DNA of 64,000 nucleotides from JAGVPT01 sp963717445 (GCA_963717445.1 OY970334.1:1302001-1366000); one strand, 5' to 3'; numbered from the stretch's first letter, positions 33,590 to 42,611 are shown. A program made the numbers and translations. The notes: generated by a model from the sequence alone, not told the origin.

Positions 33590-34245
33590 GCTCGACGCGA
33601 AAAAATACACCGCCTGAAAAATTTACAACGTACTTTAACGTTCTCGATGCGTGCAGACAGAAGGGCTGTCCAGTGTGCATATTAATAGAACAAAACCTAC
33701 GCCGGCACATTGACAATCTCTTGTATGAAAACGTCAATGATCCGGGCACGCGTTCCACTCTTCGCGCGTCGAGAGGAATGTGCGCCCCTCACGCCAATGT
33801 ATTGTTGAAAGCTGGGGATGCGTTCGGAATCAGCATTATCTACGAAGACATTATTCGGGATGTGCTCTCTGCTATAGCCCAACAGTCGACGCGAGCGCTG
33901 AGAGCTTCACGACCTTGCCCGGTATGTCAATTCAAACTTGCTGAGGAAACTCGCTATACCAAAATATTTGTAGATCATGCAGACCAGCAGGAACTGCAGA
34001 TTGCCCTGAAACAATCGTCGGGCCTTTGTCTTCTGCATCTTCGCAAGGTTTGCGACCAACTACCGGATGAGAAGACTCAGGGATGGCTCCGCACTCTTCA
34101 CGCTGAAAAGCTGGCAGCAGTGCGAACCCATATGCGCGAGTTCATCCGTAAACACGAGATGCAATTTTCACATGAAGTTATTACCGAGGCGGAACGGGAG
34201 TCATGCATAGTCGCAGTCGACACGTTGGTTGGGATGAATATATAG
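33586..34245 (+). CDS. Cysteine-rich two-half protein A (DUF6062-like)
   Basis: A 219-residue protein made of two similar halves. Half 1 has GCPVCILIEQNLRRHIDNLL, ending GMCAPHANVLL; half 2 has PCPVCQFKLAEETRYTKIF, ending GLCLLHLRKVC. Each half thus gives a CPxC pair and a CxxH pair about 45-60 residues later, a good tetrahedral metal site or redox pair. I associate this pattern with the uncharacterised DUF6062 family. The protein is cytosolic, without signal or membrane helix. First of four paralogues in fluoride unit 1; its start overlaps the DUF190 gene by 4 nt. Confidence 0.75.
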   Translation: MSSTRKNTPPEKFTTYFNVLDACRQKGCPVCILIEQNLRRHIDNLLYENVNDPGTRSTLRASRGMCAPHANVLLKAGDAFGISIIYEDIIRDVLSAIAQQSTRALRASRPCPVCQFKLAEETRYTKIFVDHADQQELQIALKQSSGLCLLHLRKVCDQLPDEKTQGWLRTLHAEKLAAVRTHMREFIRKHEMQFSHEVITEAERESCIVAVDTLVGMNI

Positions 34246-34949
34246 TCGAAGGATTCCTCTCTTTTCTTTCGCGCTTCGGCAATGACAGAAAAGAGATAAG
34301 CGGACCGAGGAAGAAATTCCTTGGCTATAATGATCTTCTGGAACTTTTTAAAAAACCGCAGTGCCCGGTCTGCCAAATCATAAAGAGATCCCTCAATCAT
34401 TACACAGCAACAGCCTTCACCGAAGAGGTAGCCAATGGAGAGTTTCGCGAAGAGATGCGGTCAACCCTTGGATATTGTCGAAGTCATAGCAAGTACGTTC
34501 TCAACATACTCCCCAGGCCGCTTCACGGGATGGGAATTGCAATCGTGTATGAGGACCTTCTTACTCAAGTAGAGATGAATCTAACGAAAGAACCTTTCGA
34601 CACAATTCCCATTCAAAACAACTGTGCCTTGTGTTCATTTGAGTCCGAACTGACTGACTACGCCCTCCAATTGATTGCTGATTACTGTAACGATGCAGAA
34701 TTTCAAAAAGCTTATGCAAACTCACATGGATTATGCTTTCCGCATATGCGCCCGCTCTGTGAACGTCTTAGCGGCGAAGGTCTCACCTTTATTCTGGAAG
34801 AACACGACAGGAAGCTTTCAACATTAGTGGTACATCTTTCCGAATTTCAGCGAAAAAACGATCATCGATTCAGCGAGGAAGGCATCACGCCTGATGAAGC
34901 AAACGCGTGGCAAAGGGCCGTAAAGTTTATGATAGGCGAGACGGGATGA
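34203..34949 (+). CDS. Cysteine-rich two-half protein B (DUF6062-like)
   Basis: A 248-residue paralogue of the preceding gene with the same plan: QCPVCQIIKRSLNHYTATAF ... GYCRSHSKYVL in half 1 and NCALCSFESELTDYALQLI ... GLCFPHMRPLC in half 2. An N-terminal extension of about 45 residues (before GYNDLLELFKK) is absent from copy A. It overlaps copy A by 43 nt, which is long; a later start cannot be excluded, but the cysteine core needs at least residue 45 onward. Confidence 0.72.
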   Translation: MHSRSRHVGWDEYIVEGFLSFLSRFGNDRKEISGPRKKFLGYNDLLELFKKPQCPVCQIIKRSLNHYTATAFTEEVANGEFREEMRSTLGYCRSHSKYVLNILPRPLHGMGIAIVYEDLLTQVEMNLTKEPFDTIPIQNNCALCSFESELTDYALQLIADYCNDAEFQKAYANSHGLCFPHMRPLCERLSGEGLTFILEEHDRKLSTLVVHLSEFQRKNDHRFSEEGITPDEANAWQRAVKFMIGETG

Positions 34950-35055
34950 CAAATGAAATATTCTCTTACCGCAAAGAATTTTGTCGAGCAATTTAAGAAG
35001 TGCAAGCTTGCGCAGATTTTTTCCTTTGAGAGAAATTCAACCTCAGGAGCGGAAC

Positions 35056-35454
35056 ATGACCGAACTTGGATTCGGACACAAAAATGCCCTCCATGCAACG
35101 TTAGCAGAAATTGCGCGTCAGACCGAGGACCTGGCGGGAATGTTGATGCAACCGGATGCTCCCCATCGCATCGTACCTGTTATTGCGATCCCCGCGGAAC
35201 AAGAGCGGCAACGATTGTTGAAAGCGTTGGCAAAAGTACGGCGCGACATCGAAGCGATGTGCCATGAATTCGGTATTGAATTCGAATCGATACCGCTTCA
35301 AGAAAAATTGCCGAATATCGCAGATTATATATATTCGGTCGCGCTTGAGATGCGTCCAAAATATCTTGTCGGGTACGGCAAATTAACGGATAAGGAGCAA
35401 GCAACGATAAGCTTTCACGTTGAACGTATTCTTGAGAGCCTGAAAGAAATTTAA
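35056..35454 (+). CDS. Hypothetical helical protein of the fluoride operon
   Basis: A 132-residue mixed helical protein with no recognised family. Helical heptads (LHATLAEIARQTEDLAGML, QERQRLLKALAKVRRDIEAM) precede FESIPLQEKLPNIADYIYSV and a Lys/Glu-rich tail. ATG at 35056 is chosen because AGGAG lies 6 nt upstream; the frame extends further 5' but without a comparable site. Tightly placed in the unit (9 nt before the next gene). It may share a function with the cysteine-rich paralogues. Confidence 0.65.
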   Translation: MTELGFGHKNALHATLAEIARQTEDLAGMLMQPDAPHRIVPVIAIPAEQERQRLLKALAKVRRDIEAMCHEFGIEFESIPLQEKLPNIADYIYSVALEMRPKYLVGYGKLTDKEQATISFHVERILESLKEI

Positions 35455-35462
35455 GGAGGGCC

Positions 35463-35768
35463 ATGCTTCCTAAAATTCATGCAAAATATCGCAAGCGGCA
35501 CGGTGTGCCCTACGCAATTGAACAACTCAGCGGCAGACAATTCAGATGCCGCCATTGCAATGAAATCTTTTTTTCGGAGAAAGAATTAGACCATCATATC
35601 GCTTCGACGAAAACTGCGGAAGGAACATCGAGCCGGCGCGTAAGCCCGGCAGCGCCGGCATTGAGTTCTTCGATTTTGGTCAACGTCTTGTACACGTATG
35701 ATATTCTCGACAAAATGAAAAAGAAGTGGCTCAGACTGAAAGTAGGCGAAGTATATGACGGCATTTGA
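35463..35768 (+). CDS. Small C2H2-like zinc-finger protein
   Basis: A 101-residue basic protein. FRCRHCNEIFFSEKELDHHIA at about 28-48 resembles a classical finger (CxxC, Phe, Leu, His-His), but the last His spacing is short, so zinc binding is likely and the exact fold less so. The C-terminus (LVNVLYTYDILDKMKKKWLR) is helical. A strong AAGGAGG precedes ATG. Overlaps the next gene by 14 nt. A nucleic-acid-binding or regulatory role is possible. Confidence 0.65.
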   Translation: MLPKIHAKYRKRHGVPYAIEQLSGRQFRCRHCNEIFFSEKELDHHIASTKTAEGTSSRRVSPAAPALSSSILVNVLYTYDILDKMKKKWLRLKVGEVYDGI

Positions 35769-36378
35769 GAAACTTTTACTGTCCAAAATCAAGAAGGAAC
35801 CTCGTTGTCCCATCTGCGTGCTGGTGCAAGAACAAGAACTTTCGTTGCTAAGCCATCTTCAGTATGACGTATCGCTACATGAACGAGTTCGAAAATCGAT
35901 TGCCGGCGAGAATGGGTTCTGCGATTTTCATTTCCGCCAATTTCGGAAAATCGCAAACAATCGTACCAACGCTGCACTTCTGCTTGCATTTATCGAGGAA
36001 TATCGAAAAGGTGTGCAACGCTCCCGAAGGAATGGATTCCCAAAACTTGCTCATTGTCGTCTCTGTAAAGCTTTGGAAGAATACGACAAGAAGTTAGAAA
36101 TAATTATGGCCAAAATTTTAAAGAACGAATCGTACCACAAACTATACGTCAAAAGCAGCGGCCTATGTCTTCTACATGAGCGGACTGTTGAACGATCTCT
36201 GCGCTCAGTTGAAGCCAAACAATGGCTGAAAGAAACACAATTACGGCAGTTGCTCTCCAAGATTCCAATGCTCGAACATGTTGTCACCAAATCTTATTAT
36301 GACACTTCTGCCGAAGAACGCGGCACAATTCCCTCTATTGTTGAAAAGTTTGTAGGCAGGAAGGCAATCGGGTTGTGA
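35755..36378 (+). CDS. Cysteine-rich two-half protein C (DUF6062-like)
   Basis: A 207-residue third paralogue: RCPICVLVQEQELSLLSHL ... GFCDFHFRQF in half 1, HCRLCKALEEYDKKLEIIM ... GLCLLHERTVE in half 2. Shorter linkers than copies A and B. Metal or thiol pairs are conserved in both halves. It starts inside the zinc-finger gene. Confidence 0.72.
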   Translation: MTAFEKLLLSKIKKEPRCPICVLVQEQELSLLSHLQYDVSLHERVRKSIAGENGFCDFHFRQFRKIANNRTNAALLLAFIEEYRKGVQRSRRNGFPKLAHCRLCKALEEYDKKLEIIMAKILKNESYHKLYVKSSGLCLLHERTVERSLRSVEAKQWLKETQLRQLLSKIPMLEHVVTKSYYDTSAEERGTIPSIVEKFVGRKAIGL

Positions 36379-36414
36379 AGATGGCACGGAAATAATTTCT
36401 ATGGGCGGACAGTC

Positions 36415-37254
36415 ATGAATGATCCTGCTGAACCGGCTCGCGACAAAAATGATGCAAGTGATAAAATTCCTTTCTTTGATGTTGAGGAAGATGAGATCAT
36501 CCGCAACAAGCGAAGCATTCCGTGGGTGCGTCTTGAAGAAGGTTTGCACGCAAGCGGATGTCCCTTGTGTGAGATCGTTCTGAAAGCTTCCCGAAAACAC
36601 CTCAACAGCCTTCTCTATGAATATGTCAACGATGTCTCCGTACGTAAGAAACTTCATGCGTCGTTCGGATTCTGCAATCATCATTCATGGCTGGCAAAAG
36701 AAGTCGAGCACGAATTGAACAGCGACGGTCAGCATCTCGGCACGCTGCATGAAAGCGTTCTTCACGGCGAACTCAGATTGATACGGGAAGCATCGGAAAT
36801 CACCCGATCGACAAAACAAAAACCGATTGGAGCAAAGAAAAAATCGGCGGATCCCGCCATTCAGCAACTCGTGAAAACGATGGAACCGCAAGGCGAATGC
36901 CTTCTGTGCATGAGCGACAAGCACACCGAAGAATTCTACGCATCGCAGTTCGTTCTCATGTATTCCGATGAGGAATTCCGTATTTTGTTCGAGGCAGAAA
37001 GCCTCCTGATGTGCAGACCGCACTTCTTGTCGATCATGCGCGAGGCCCATGATCCGGCAGTCATCGATTACTTTCTTCATCAACAGAGCATGAAACTTCA
37101 ACGCCTCTACGATCGACTCAAGCTGTTTCTGGAGAAACATGACGTTCGGTATCAATATGAGCCTCACGGCAAAGAGTGGGCATCATGGCTTGAAACGTTA
37201 GAATATTTCTCCTCCAAACCGGGCGTTGATCGATTATGGGATCACCATCAATAA
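36415..37254 (+). CDS. Cysteine-rich two-half protein D (DUF6062-like)
   Basis: A 279-residue longest paralogue. An acidic N-terminal extension (about 48 residues) precedes GCPLCEIVLKASRKHLNSLL ... GFCNHHSWLAKE. A basic linker (TRSTKQKPIGAKKKSAD) leads to ECLLCMSDKHTEEFYASQF ... LMCRPHFLSIM. In half 2 the usual GLCxxH is LLMCRPH, still CxxH. Lies directly before enolase (29-nt gap). Four copies with divergent sequence argue for distinct partners rather than simple dosage. Confidence 0.72.
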   Translation: MNDPAEPARDKNDASDKIPFFDVEEDEIIRNKRSIPWVRLEEGLHASGCPLCEIVLKASRKHLNSLLYEYVNDVSVRKKLHASFGFCNHHSWLAKEVEHELNSDGQHLGTLHESVLHGELRLIREASEITRSTKQKPIGAKKKSADPAIQQLVKTMEPQGECLLCMSDKHTEEFYASQFVLMYSDEEFRILFEAESLLMCRPHFLSIMREAHDPAVIDYFLHQQSMKLQRLYDRLKLFLEKHDVRYQYEPHGKEWASWLETLEYFSSKPGVDRLWDHHQ

Positions 37255-37283
37255 CTCATTCTACTAAAGAAAGGTAATGCGCT

Positions 37284-38570
37284 ATGACTATCACAACAAT
37301 CAACGCGAGAGAAGTTTTAGATTCACGAGGAAATCCAACTGTCGAAGTCGAGCTTACGCTCGACAACGGCGCTCAAGGCCGTGCGATTGTACCTTCGGGT
37401 GCTTCAACGGGCGAAAGAGAAGCCGTTGAACTGCGGGACGGCGATAAGAAACGCTATTTGGGAAAAGGGGTGCTCAAAGCGGTCGATAATGTGAAAACAA
37501 AAATCGCTCCGAAAATTATCGGGATGAACGCTACTGACCAGCGTTCGATTGACCAAACAATGATAGCTTTGGACGGCACTCCGAATAAAGAGAAGCTCGG
37601 AGCAAATGCTATTCTTGGTGTCTCCATGGCAGTTGCGCGCGCGGCGTCACATTCCCTTGGAACTCCGTTATACCGATACCTGGGTGGCGCTAATGCATGT
37701 CTTCTTCCTGTCCCGTGTATGAATATCATTAACGGCGGAAAACATGCGGACAATAATGTTGATTTTCAGGAGTTCATGATAGCGCCGCACAACGCCCCAA
37801 ATTTCACAGAAGCAATTCGCATGGGAATCGAAACATTTCACACACTGAAAGGCGTGCTTTCAAAGAAAGGATACAACACTGCCGTTGGCGATGAAGGCGG
37901 CTTCGCTCCCAGTTTGAAATCCAATGAAGAAGCAGTGGAAATTATTCTCGAAGCTATCACCAAGGCCGGGTATAAACCGGGAGCCGACATTTCCATATGC
38001 CTCGACCCTGCAGCAAGCGAAATGTGGGAAGATGGCAAATACGTTTTCTACAAATCAGACAAGAAGAAAGTATCATCCGATCAGATGGTGAAGCATTGGA
38101 TTGAGTGGACGAAAAAATATCCTATACTCCTGCTGGAAGACGGAATGGCGGAGAACGACTGGGAGGGATGGAAAATCCTAACGAAGGAACTCGGCGGAAA
38201 AATTGAACTAGTCGGCGACGATATTTTCTGCACCAATCCTGCAATTCTTAAAAAGGGAATTGATGAAGGGATTGCGAATTCAATTCTTATCAAACTGAAT
38301 CAAATAGGCACGGTGACCGAAACGCTCGACACAATTGAGCTGGCAGAACAAAATAACTATGCCTGCTTCATCTCCCATCGCTCAGGCGAGACGGAAGACA
38401 CAACGATCGCAGATTTAACCGTTGCCGTTGGCGCTGGGCATCTGAAAACCGGCTCTGGCTGCAGAAGTGAACGGATTGCAAAGTTCAATCAGCTTATGCG
38501 AATCGAAGCACAACTCGGTATGCAAGCGCGGTTCGCCGGCAAGAACGCGTTCAAGAACGCAGTGAAATAA
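37284..38570 (+). CDS. eno: Enolase, fluoride-riboswitch operon copy
   Basis: A 428-residue glycolytic enzyme converting 2-phosphoglycerate to phosphoenolpyruvate. Catalytic Glu in VGDEGGFAPS, Lys in LIKLNQIGTVTET and SHRSGETEDTTIADL are intact. Mg ligands are in SICLDPAASEMW, LLLEDGMAENDW and LVGDDIFC. Enolase is strongly inhibited by fluoride with phosphate, and enolase genes were reported among fluoride-riboswitch regulons (Baker et al. 2012), so induction here would compensate for inhibition. Whether another eno exists elsewhere cannot be seen. It ends exactly at the gpmA start. Confidence 0.96.
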   Translation: MTITTINAREVLDSRGNPTVEVELTLDNGAQGRAIVPSGASTGEREAVELRDGDKKRYLGKGVLKAVDNVKTKIAPKIIGMNATDQRSIDQTMIALDGTPNKEKLGANAILGVSMAVARAASHSLGTPLYRYLGGANACLLPVPCMNIINGGKHADNNVDFQEFMIAPHNAPNFTEAIRMGIETFHTLKGVLSKKGYNTAVGDEGGFAPSLKSNEEAVEIILEAITKAGYKPGADISICLDPAASEMWEDGKYVFYKSDKKKVSSDQMVKHWIEWTKKYPILLLEDGMAENDWEGWKILTKELGGKIELVGDDIFCTNPAILKKGIDEGIANSILIKLNQIGTVTETLDTIELAEQNNYACFISHRSGETEDTTIADLTVAVGAGHLKTGSGCRSERIAKFNQLMRIEAQLGMQARFAGKNAFKNAVK

Positions 38571-39184
38571 ATGTCACAGTTGATTCTTGCCCGGCACGGC
38601 GAGTCAACGTATAAACGTATAATAGAGATGGCCTTTTTACCGGCTGGATCGATGCGCCCTTGACGGAGAAAGGAATTGCCGAGGCGAGACGCGTTGCGTT
38701 GAAACTTGCCGGGTTTCCCATCGACACGGCGTACACCTCGTGCCTTTCCCGGGCGATTCAGAGCATGGAGATCGTCCTTGCTGAACTCAATCTCCGCGAT
38801 ATTAAAGTAATAAAAAGTGAAGCGCTCAATGAGCGGCATTACGGCGATCTCCAAGGCCTTAACAAAGAAGAAACCGCTGAAAAGTACGGCGAAAAGCAAA
38901 CGATGCTTTGGCGGCGCAGTTACACTATTGCACCGCCGAACGGAGAAAGCTTGAAAAATGCAGCAGCGCGTGTTCTCCCCTTCTTCCGGACGACAATATT
39001 GAAGGATATTCAGAATGGAATGAATGTTTTGGCCATAGCGCACGGAAACACTTTGCGTACTATCGTAAAGGAATTAGATCATTTATCTGATGAAGAAATC
39101 GTTGGAGTGAGTATTACAACGGGTGAAGTCATTGTCTATACATTCGACAGAGCAACAGAGGCGATTTTAAAAGAGATTTTGTAA
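38571..39184 (+). pseudogene. gpmA: Phosphoglycerate mutase, interrupted by an 8-bp tandem duplication
   Basis: The first frame gives MSQLILARHGESTY with the catalytic His and then stops after LPAGSMRP. The rest (DGLFTGWIDAPLTEKG, ERHYGDLQG, APPNGESL, IAHGNTLRTI) is in another frame to 39184. At 38607-38622 ACGTATAA is present twice in tandem; removing one copy restores RHGESTYNRDGLFTGW and a 201-residue 2,3-bisphosphoglycerate-dependent mutase. It follows enolase with no gap, so the operon would encode two consecutive glycolytic steps. Truncated as it stands, but slippage could restore it. Confidence 0.85.
38607..38622. repeat. 8-bp tandem duplication inside gpmA
   Basis: ACGTATAA twice, back to back. 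It adds 8 nt, shifts the reading frame by +2 and splits gpmA. Confidence 0.9.
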
Positions 39185-39250
39185 GTACCGCGAACACTTG
39201 AAAGAACCGTAGTCTCCGTTGTCGATGTTATAGAACTACGCATTCCAAAA

Positions 39251-39352
39251 AAAGGCGATGGAGTTCGCCTAAAACATTTCAGACGAAACCGGAATTGATA
39301 ACTCCTACACAGAAACTCCGCTATCAGCGGAACGGACGTGCAGGAGTTTTGT
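39251..39352 (+). promoter_or_regulatory. Fluoride riboswitch (crcB motif) 2 with terminator platform
   Basis: Stem GGCGATGGAGTTCGCC (39254-39269), then AACCGGAATTGATAACTCCTACACAGAA. ACTCCTACAC (39301-39310) can pair with GTGCAGGAGT (39339-39348) with one mismatch, followed by TTTTGTATTTT. It heads the MutS-like gene pair; the start codon is about 32 nt after the platform. No strong promoter was found between gpmA and this element. Confidence 0.9.
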
Positions 39353-39383
39353 ATTTTATAGGCAATGATCAAGGGCTCTCATA

Positions 39384-40919
39384 ATGGCTTTTCAAAGCAT
39401 ACTTTTTGCGGAACACGAAGACAGGATAAAAGCAGAAACGTCTGAAGTCCCAGCATTTTTCATCGATCTAAATCTCGATCAGACCATAAATGCCCTCACG
39501 ACCGGTAAAGAGGAATATAATTTGAAACCGTTCTTTTATACCTGCCTAAGCGACATCGGCGCAATCGAGTACCGTCATGAAATAATGCGGGATCTCGAAA
39601 ATACAATTCTGTTTGACTATGTATTGTCATTTGCTCAGAAAATGCGAGCGATGCGCGAACATTTTGTCCGCGCGGACAAGCTCCGCAACAAATACCAGAA
39701 GCAAAGGTGGCTGTTGGACGCGGTGGAAATCTATTGCGACGCGGTTTTCTGCTTTGCGCATGATTTAATCCTTGCAGAACTAAAATCCAACGGCTTCCTG
39801 GCATTCCGCGAATATTTGACGAGCTACGCCGAATCCCACCGTTTTGCCGCGCTTATGGCGGAAACGAAAAAGCTCAAGGAGGATCTTTCCGCCATCAAAT
39901 ATTGCGTGCACATAAAAAGCAACGGTTTCAATGTTCGCAACTATGATTCTGAAATTGATTACAGCGCCGACGTAGAGGATACTTTTGAGAAATTCAAACA
40001 AGGTGCGGTGAAAGATTATGTAGTTAAATTTGTCGACTGGCCGGACATGAACCAGGTTGAAGAAAGGATCCTAGAATTCGTCGCTCAATTATATCCTGAC
40101 ATATTTTCAAATCTTGATACTTATTGCGATAAAAACCGGAATTGCATGGATGAAACGATAGTCGTTTTCGATCGGGAGGTGCACTTTTACATCGCCTACC
40201 TAGAGTTTATTTCAATACTCAAACAAGCGGGATTAAAATTTTGTTATCCGAAAATCTCCGAAACGAACAAAGGGGTTTATGATTATGAAGGATTTGATTT
40301 AGCTTTGGCCCATAAACTCGTCGCCGAGGATTCATCCGTCGTGTGTAATGATTTTTATTTGAAAGGCAACGAGCGAATATTTGTCGTGTCCGGCCCGAAC
40401 CAAGGAGGTAAAACAACCTTCGCACGCGCCTTCGGGCAGGTACATTTTTTGGCCAACATCGGCTGCCCCGTTCCGGGCAGGGAAGCGCGGCTCTTTCTGT
40501 TCGACCGGCTCTTTACGCATTTTGAAAAAGAAGAACATATCGAGACTCTCCGTGGAAAGCTTGAGAATGACCTGGTCAGGATTCATCATGTTCTTAGCCA
40601 CGCCACGCCTCGCAGCATCATCATCATGAATGAGATTTTCACTTCGACGACATTGAAAGACGCGATTTTCTTAAGTAAACAGATCCTGGAAAGAATCATG
40701 CATCTGGATCTTTTGTGTGTTTGCGTAACGTTCATCGATGAACTCGCATCGTTAAGTGAGAAGACTATAAGCATGGTCGCCGGAGTCGCTCCGGAAAATC
40801 CGGCGGTGCGAACGTATAAAGTGTACAGAAAGCCTGCCGACGGACTGGCATATGCAAAATCCGTCGCCGAAAAATACAGGGTCACGTATGATTACTTGAA
40901 GGAGCGCATAAAGTCATGA
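39384..40919 (+). CDS. MutS-like ATPase 1 (fluoride unit 2)
   Basis: A 511-residue protein. The C-terminal 180 residues are a MutS-type ABC ATPase with Walker A SGPNQGGKTTFARAFG and a MutS-like HFLANIGCPVPGREA; the Walker B region is SIIIMNEIFTSTTLKDA. The Walker B Asp is Asn (MNE instead of MDE). The N-terminal 320 residues are helical and resemble the MutS lever/core region without the mismatch-recognition domain, so ordinary mismatch repair is unlikely. MutS-like genes were reported with fluoride riboswitches (Baker et al. 2012), role unknown. Overlaps the next gene by 4 nt. Confidence 0.82.
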   Translation: MAFQSILFAEHEDRIKAETSEVPAFFIDLNLDQTINALTTGKEEYNLKPFFYTCLSDIGAIEYRHEIMRDLENTILFDYVLSFAQKMRAMREHFVRADKLRNKYQKQRWLLDAVEIYCDAVFCFAHDLILAELKSNGFLAFREYLTSYAESHRFAALMAETKKLKEDLSAIKYCVHIKSNGFNVRNYDSEIDYSADVEDTFEKFKQGAVKDYVVKFVDWPDMNQVEERILEFVAQLYPDIFSNLDTYCDKNRNCMDETIVVFDREVHFYIAYLEFISILKQAGLKFCYPKISETNKGVYDYEGFDLALAHKLVAEDSSVVCNDFYLKGNERIFVVSGPNQGGKTTFARAFGQVHFLANIGCPVPGREARLFLFDRLFTHFEKEEHIETLRGKLENDLVRIHHVLSHATPRSIIIMNEIFTSTTLKDAIFLSKQILERIMHLDLLCVCVTFIDELASLSEKTISMVAGVAPENPAVRTYKVYRKPADGLAYAKSVAEKYRVTYDYLKERIKS

Positions 40920-42412
40920 AGGCTTTTCTCATGTTTAGAGATCGCGATTTTGACCTCCAGCAGAAATCACCGATGAACGAGAAAGAATTGATTCAAGATT
41001 TGGAATTAAACACACTATTTAATGCGATGGCACTTGGCGACAAGTTTTTGTTTGAGGTGGCAAAGAAGTCAGTCTTGTCAACTTTAAGCGATATCGAAGC
41101 AATACGGTACCGGCAAGACATTCTTCAGGATTGTCTAAAGAACTCTTCCATTGTCAAGGGCTTGTACGATCTAGCATCAGAATCGATTGAAAGACAGAAG
41201 AAGAATTGGGGATATTCCAGCAAATATCCCAGCTTGATATTGTATGGAGCTACAGAAGCATTGCGGACGTTTGTCGACATGCTGAAGTTGCTGAGAAATA
41301 TCGCCGATGAACATGCCGGGAAATTTGAGTCGGAAGGCTTTACAACGCTCTATGCGATGTTTAGGAAAGAACTCAGTGATGAATATTTCGCGCACGTCGA
41401 GGATCATCTTGCGCGATTGAAATTCCGCGATGGGGTTTTGATCAGCTCTCAATTGGGCGAAGGCAACAGGGGCTCCGATTACGTGCTTCGTAAACCGCAC
41501 AAGCAAAAACAAAGTTGGATGCAACGGATCTTTGCGAAAAAGCCTGTTGTTTACACATTTATTCTTCACCCTCGCGACGATGCCGGTGCCAGAGCGTTAT
41601 CGGAGTTAAAGGATCGCGGGACGAATCTTGTTGCCAACGCGCTCGCGCAGTCGGCCGATCATATTCTCAGTTTTTTTAAAATGTTGCGGACAGAATTGGC
41701 CTTTTACATCGGTTGTCTGAATTTACATGAACAACTTACCAAAAAAGGAGAACCCGTTTCATTTCCCCTGCCTGCAACCGCTGACAAGCGCAAACATTCT
41801 TTTAAGAGTTTATATGATGTTTGTCTCGCCCTGAGTTTAGAACAACGGGTTGTGGGCAACGATGTGAATGCAGACGATAAGAACATCGTAATCATCACAG
41901 GTGCAAACCATGGAGGCAAATCGACTTTTTTGCGAAGTGTCGGCTTGGCGCAATTAATGATGCAATGCGGTATGTTTGTGCCTGCTACATCTTTCTGCGC
42001 CAATGTCTGTAATCATGTTTTCACCCATTACAAACGGGAAGAAGACGCTAGTATGAAAAGCGGGAAGTTTGATGAAGAACTCAGCAGAATGAGCGACATC
42101 GCGGACGATGTAACGCCAGATTCCATGATCTTGTTCAACGAGTCATTTGCCGCAACAAACGAAAGAGAGGGCTCGGAGATTGCGAGGCAAGTAACTTGCG
42201 CATTATCGGAAAAACGCATCAAGATTTTTTACGTTACGCACATGTACGAAATTGCGCATGATTTATACGACAAAAAAATGGATGATGCTATTTTCCTGCG
42301 CGCAGAGAGGAAGCCCGACGGAGGACGGACTTTTAAGGTTATTGAAGGCGAACCATTGGAAACGAGCTATGGTGAAGATTTGTATAAGAAGATATTTGAA
42401 TCCGACAACTAA
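40916..42412 (+). CDS. MutS-like ATPase 2 (fluoride unit 2)
   Basis: A 498-residue paralogue of the preceding protein. Walker A TGANHGGKSTFLRSVG, then QLMMQCGMFVPATSF; Walker B DSMILFNESFAATNEREGSE, again Asn before the Glu. The FAATNEREGSEIARQ segment matches the MutS dimer-interface helix region. MutS-type ATPases are dimers, so the coupled pair probably forms a heterodimer. No mismatch-binding Phe-x-Glu domain is seen. Start overlaps the upstream stop (ATGA). Confidence 0.82.
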   Translation: MKAFLMFRDRDFDLQQKSPMNEKELIQDLELNTLFNAMALGDKFLFEVAKKSVLSTLSDIEAIRYRQDILQDCLKNSSIVKGLYDLASESIERQKKNWGYSSKYPSLILYGATEALRTFVDMLKLLRNIADEHAGKFESEGFTTLYAMFRKELSDEYFAHVEDHLARLKFRDGVLISSQLGEGNRGSDYVLRKPHKQKQSWMQRIFAKKPVVYTFILHPRDDAGARALSELKDRGTNLVANALAQSADHILSFFKMLRTELAFYIGCLNLHEQLTKKGEPVSFPLPATADKRKHSFKSLYDVCLALSLEQRVVGNDVNADDKNIVIITGANHGGKSTFLRSVGLAQLMMQCGMFVPATSFCANVCNHVFTHYKREEDASMKSGKFDEELSRMSDIADDVTPDSMILFNESFAATNEREGSEIARQVTCALSEKRIKIFYVTHMYEIAHDLYDKKMDDAIFLRAERKPDGGRTFKVIEGEPLETSYGEDLYKKIFESDN

Positions 42413-42579
42413 ATCCATTGTTATCTATAATTTTACGTGATCGTCAAATTTAATTTCCCTTGAATTCTATGATGATGCCCCTCGATATACACCATGTTGT
42501 GAGGTTTTCGCTTTAAACTTCGGACAAATAGTTTGAGGTGGTTTGATAATGAGCGCAGCACTTCCAACATAAAGCCAGT

Positions 42580-42605
42580 TGTAGAAACACGCTGTAGAAA
42601 CACGC
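42580..42605. repeat. 13-bp tandem duplication upstream of fluoride unit 3
   Basis: TGTAGAAACACGC twice in tandem, ending 6 nt before the -35 box of unit 3. The rest of 42413-42580 shows nothing recognisable. Confidence 0.8.
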
Positions 42606-42611
42606 ATCGTT

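Noticed and set aside
34953..35055. Short frame (MKYSLTAKNF...) between cysteine-rich protein B and the 35056 gene
   Set aside because: The frame continues out of phase through the well-supported 35056 gene; the stretch is best read as the leader carrying AGGAG at 35045.
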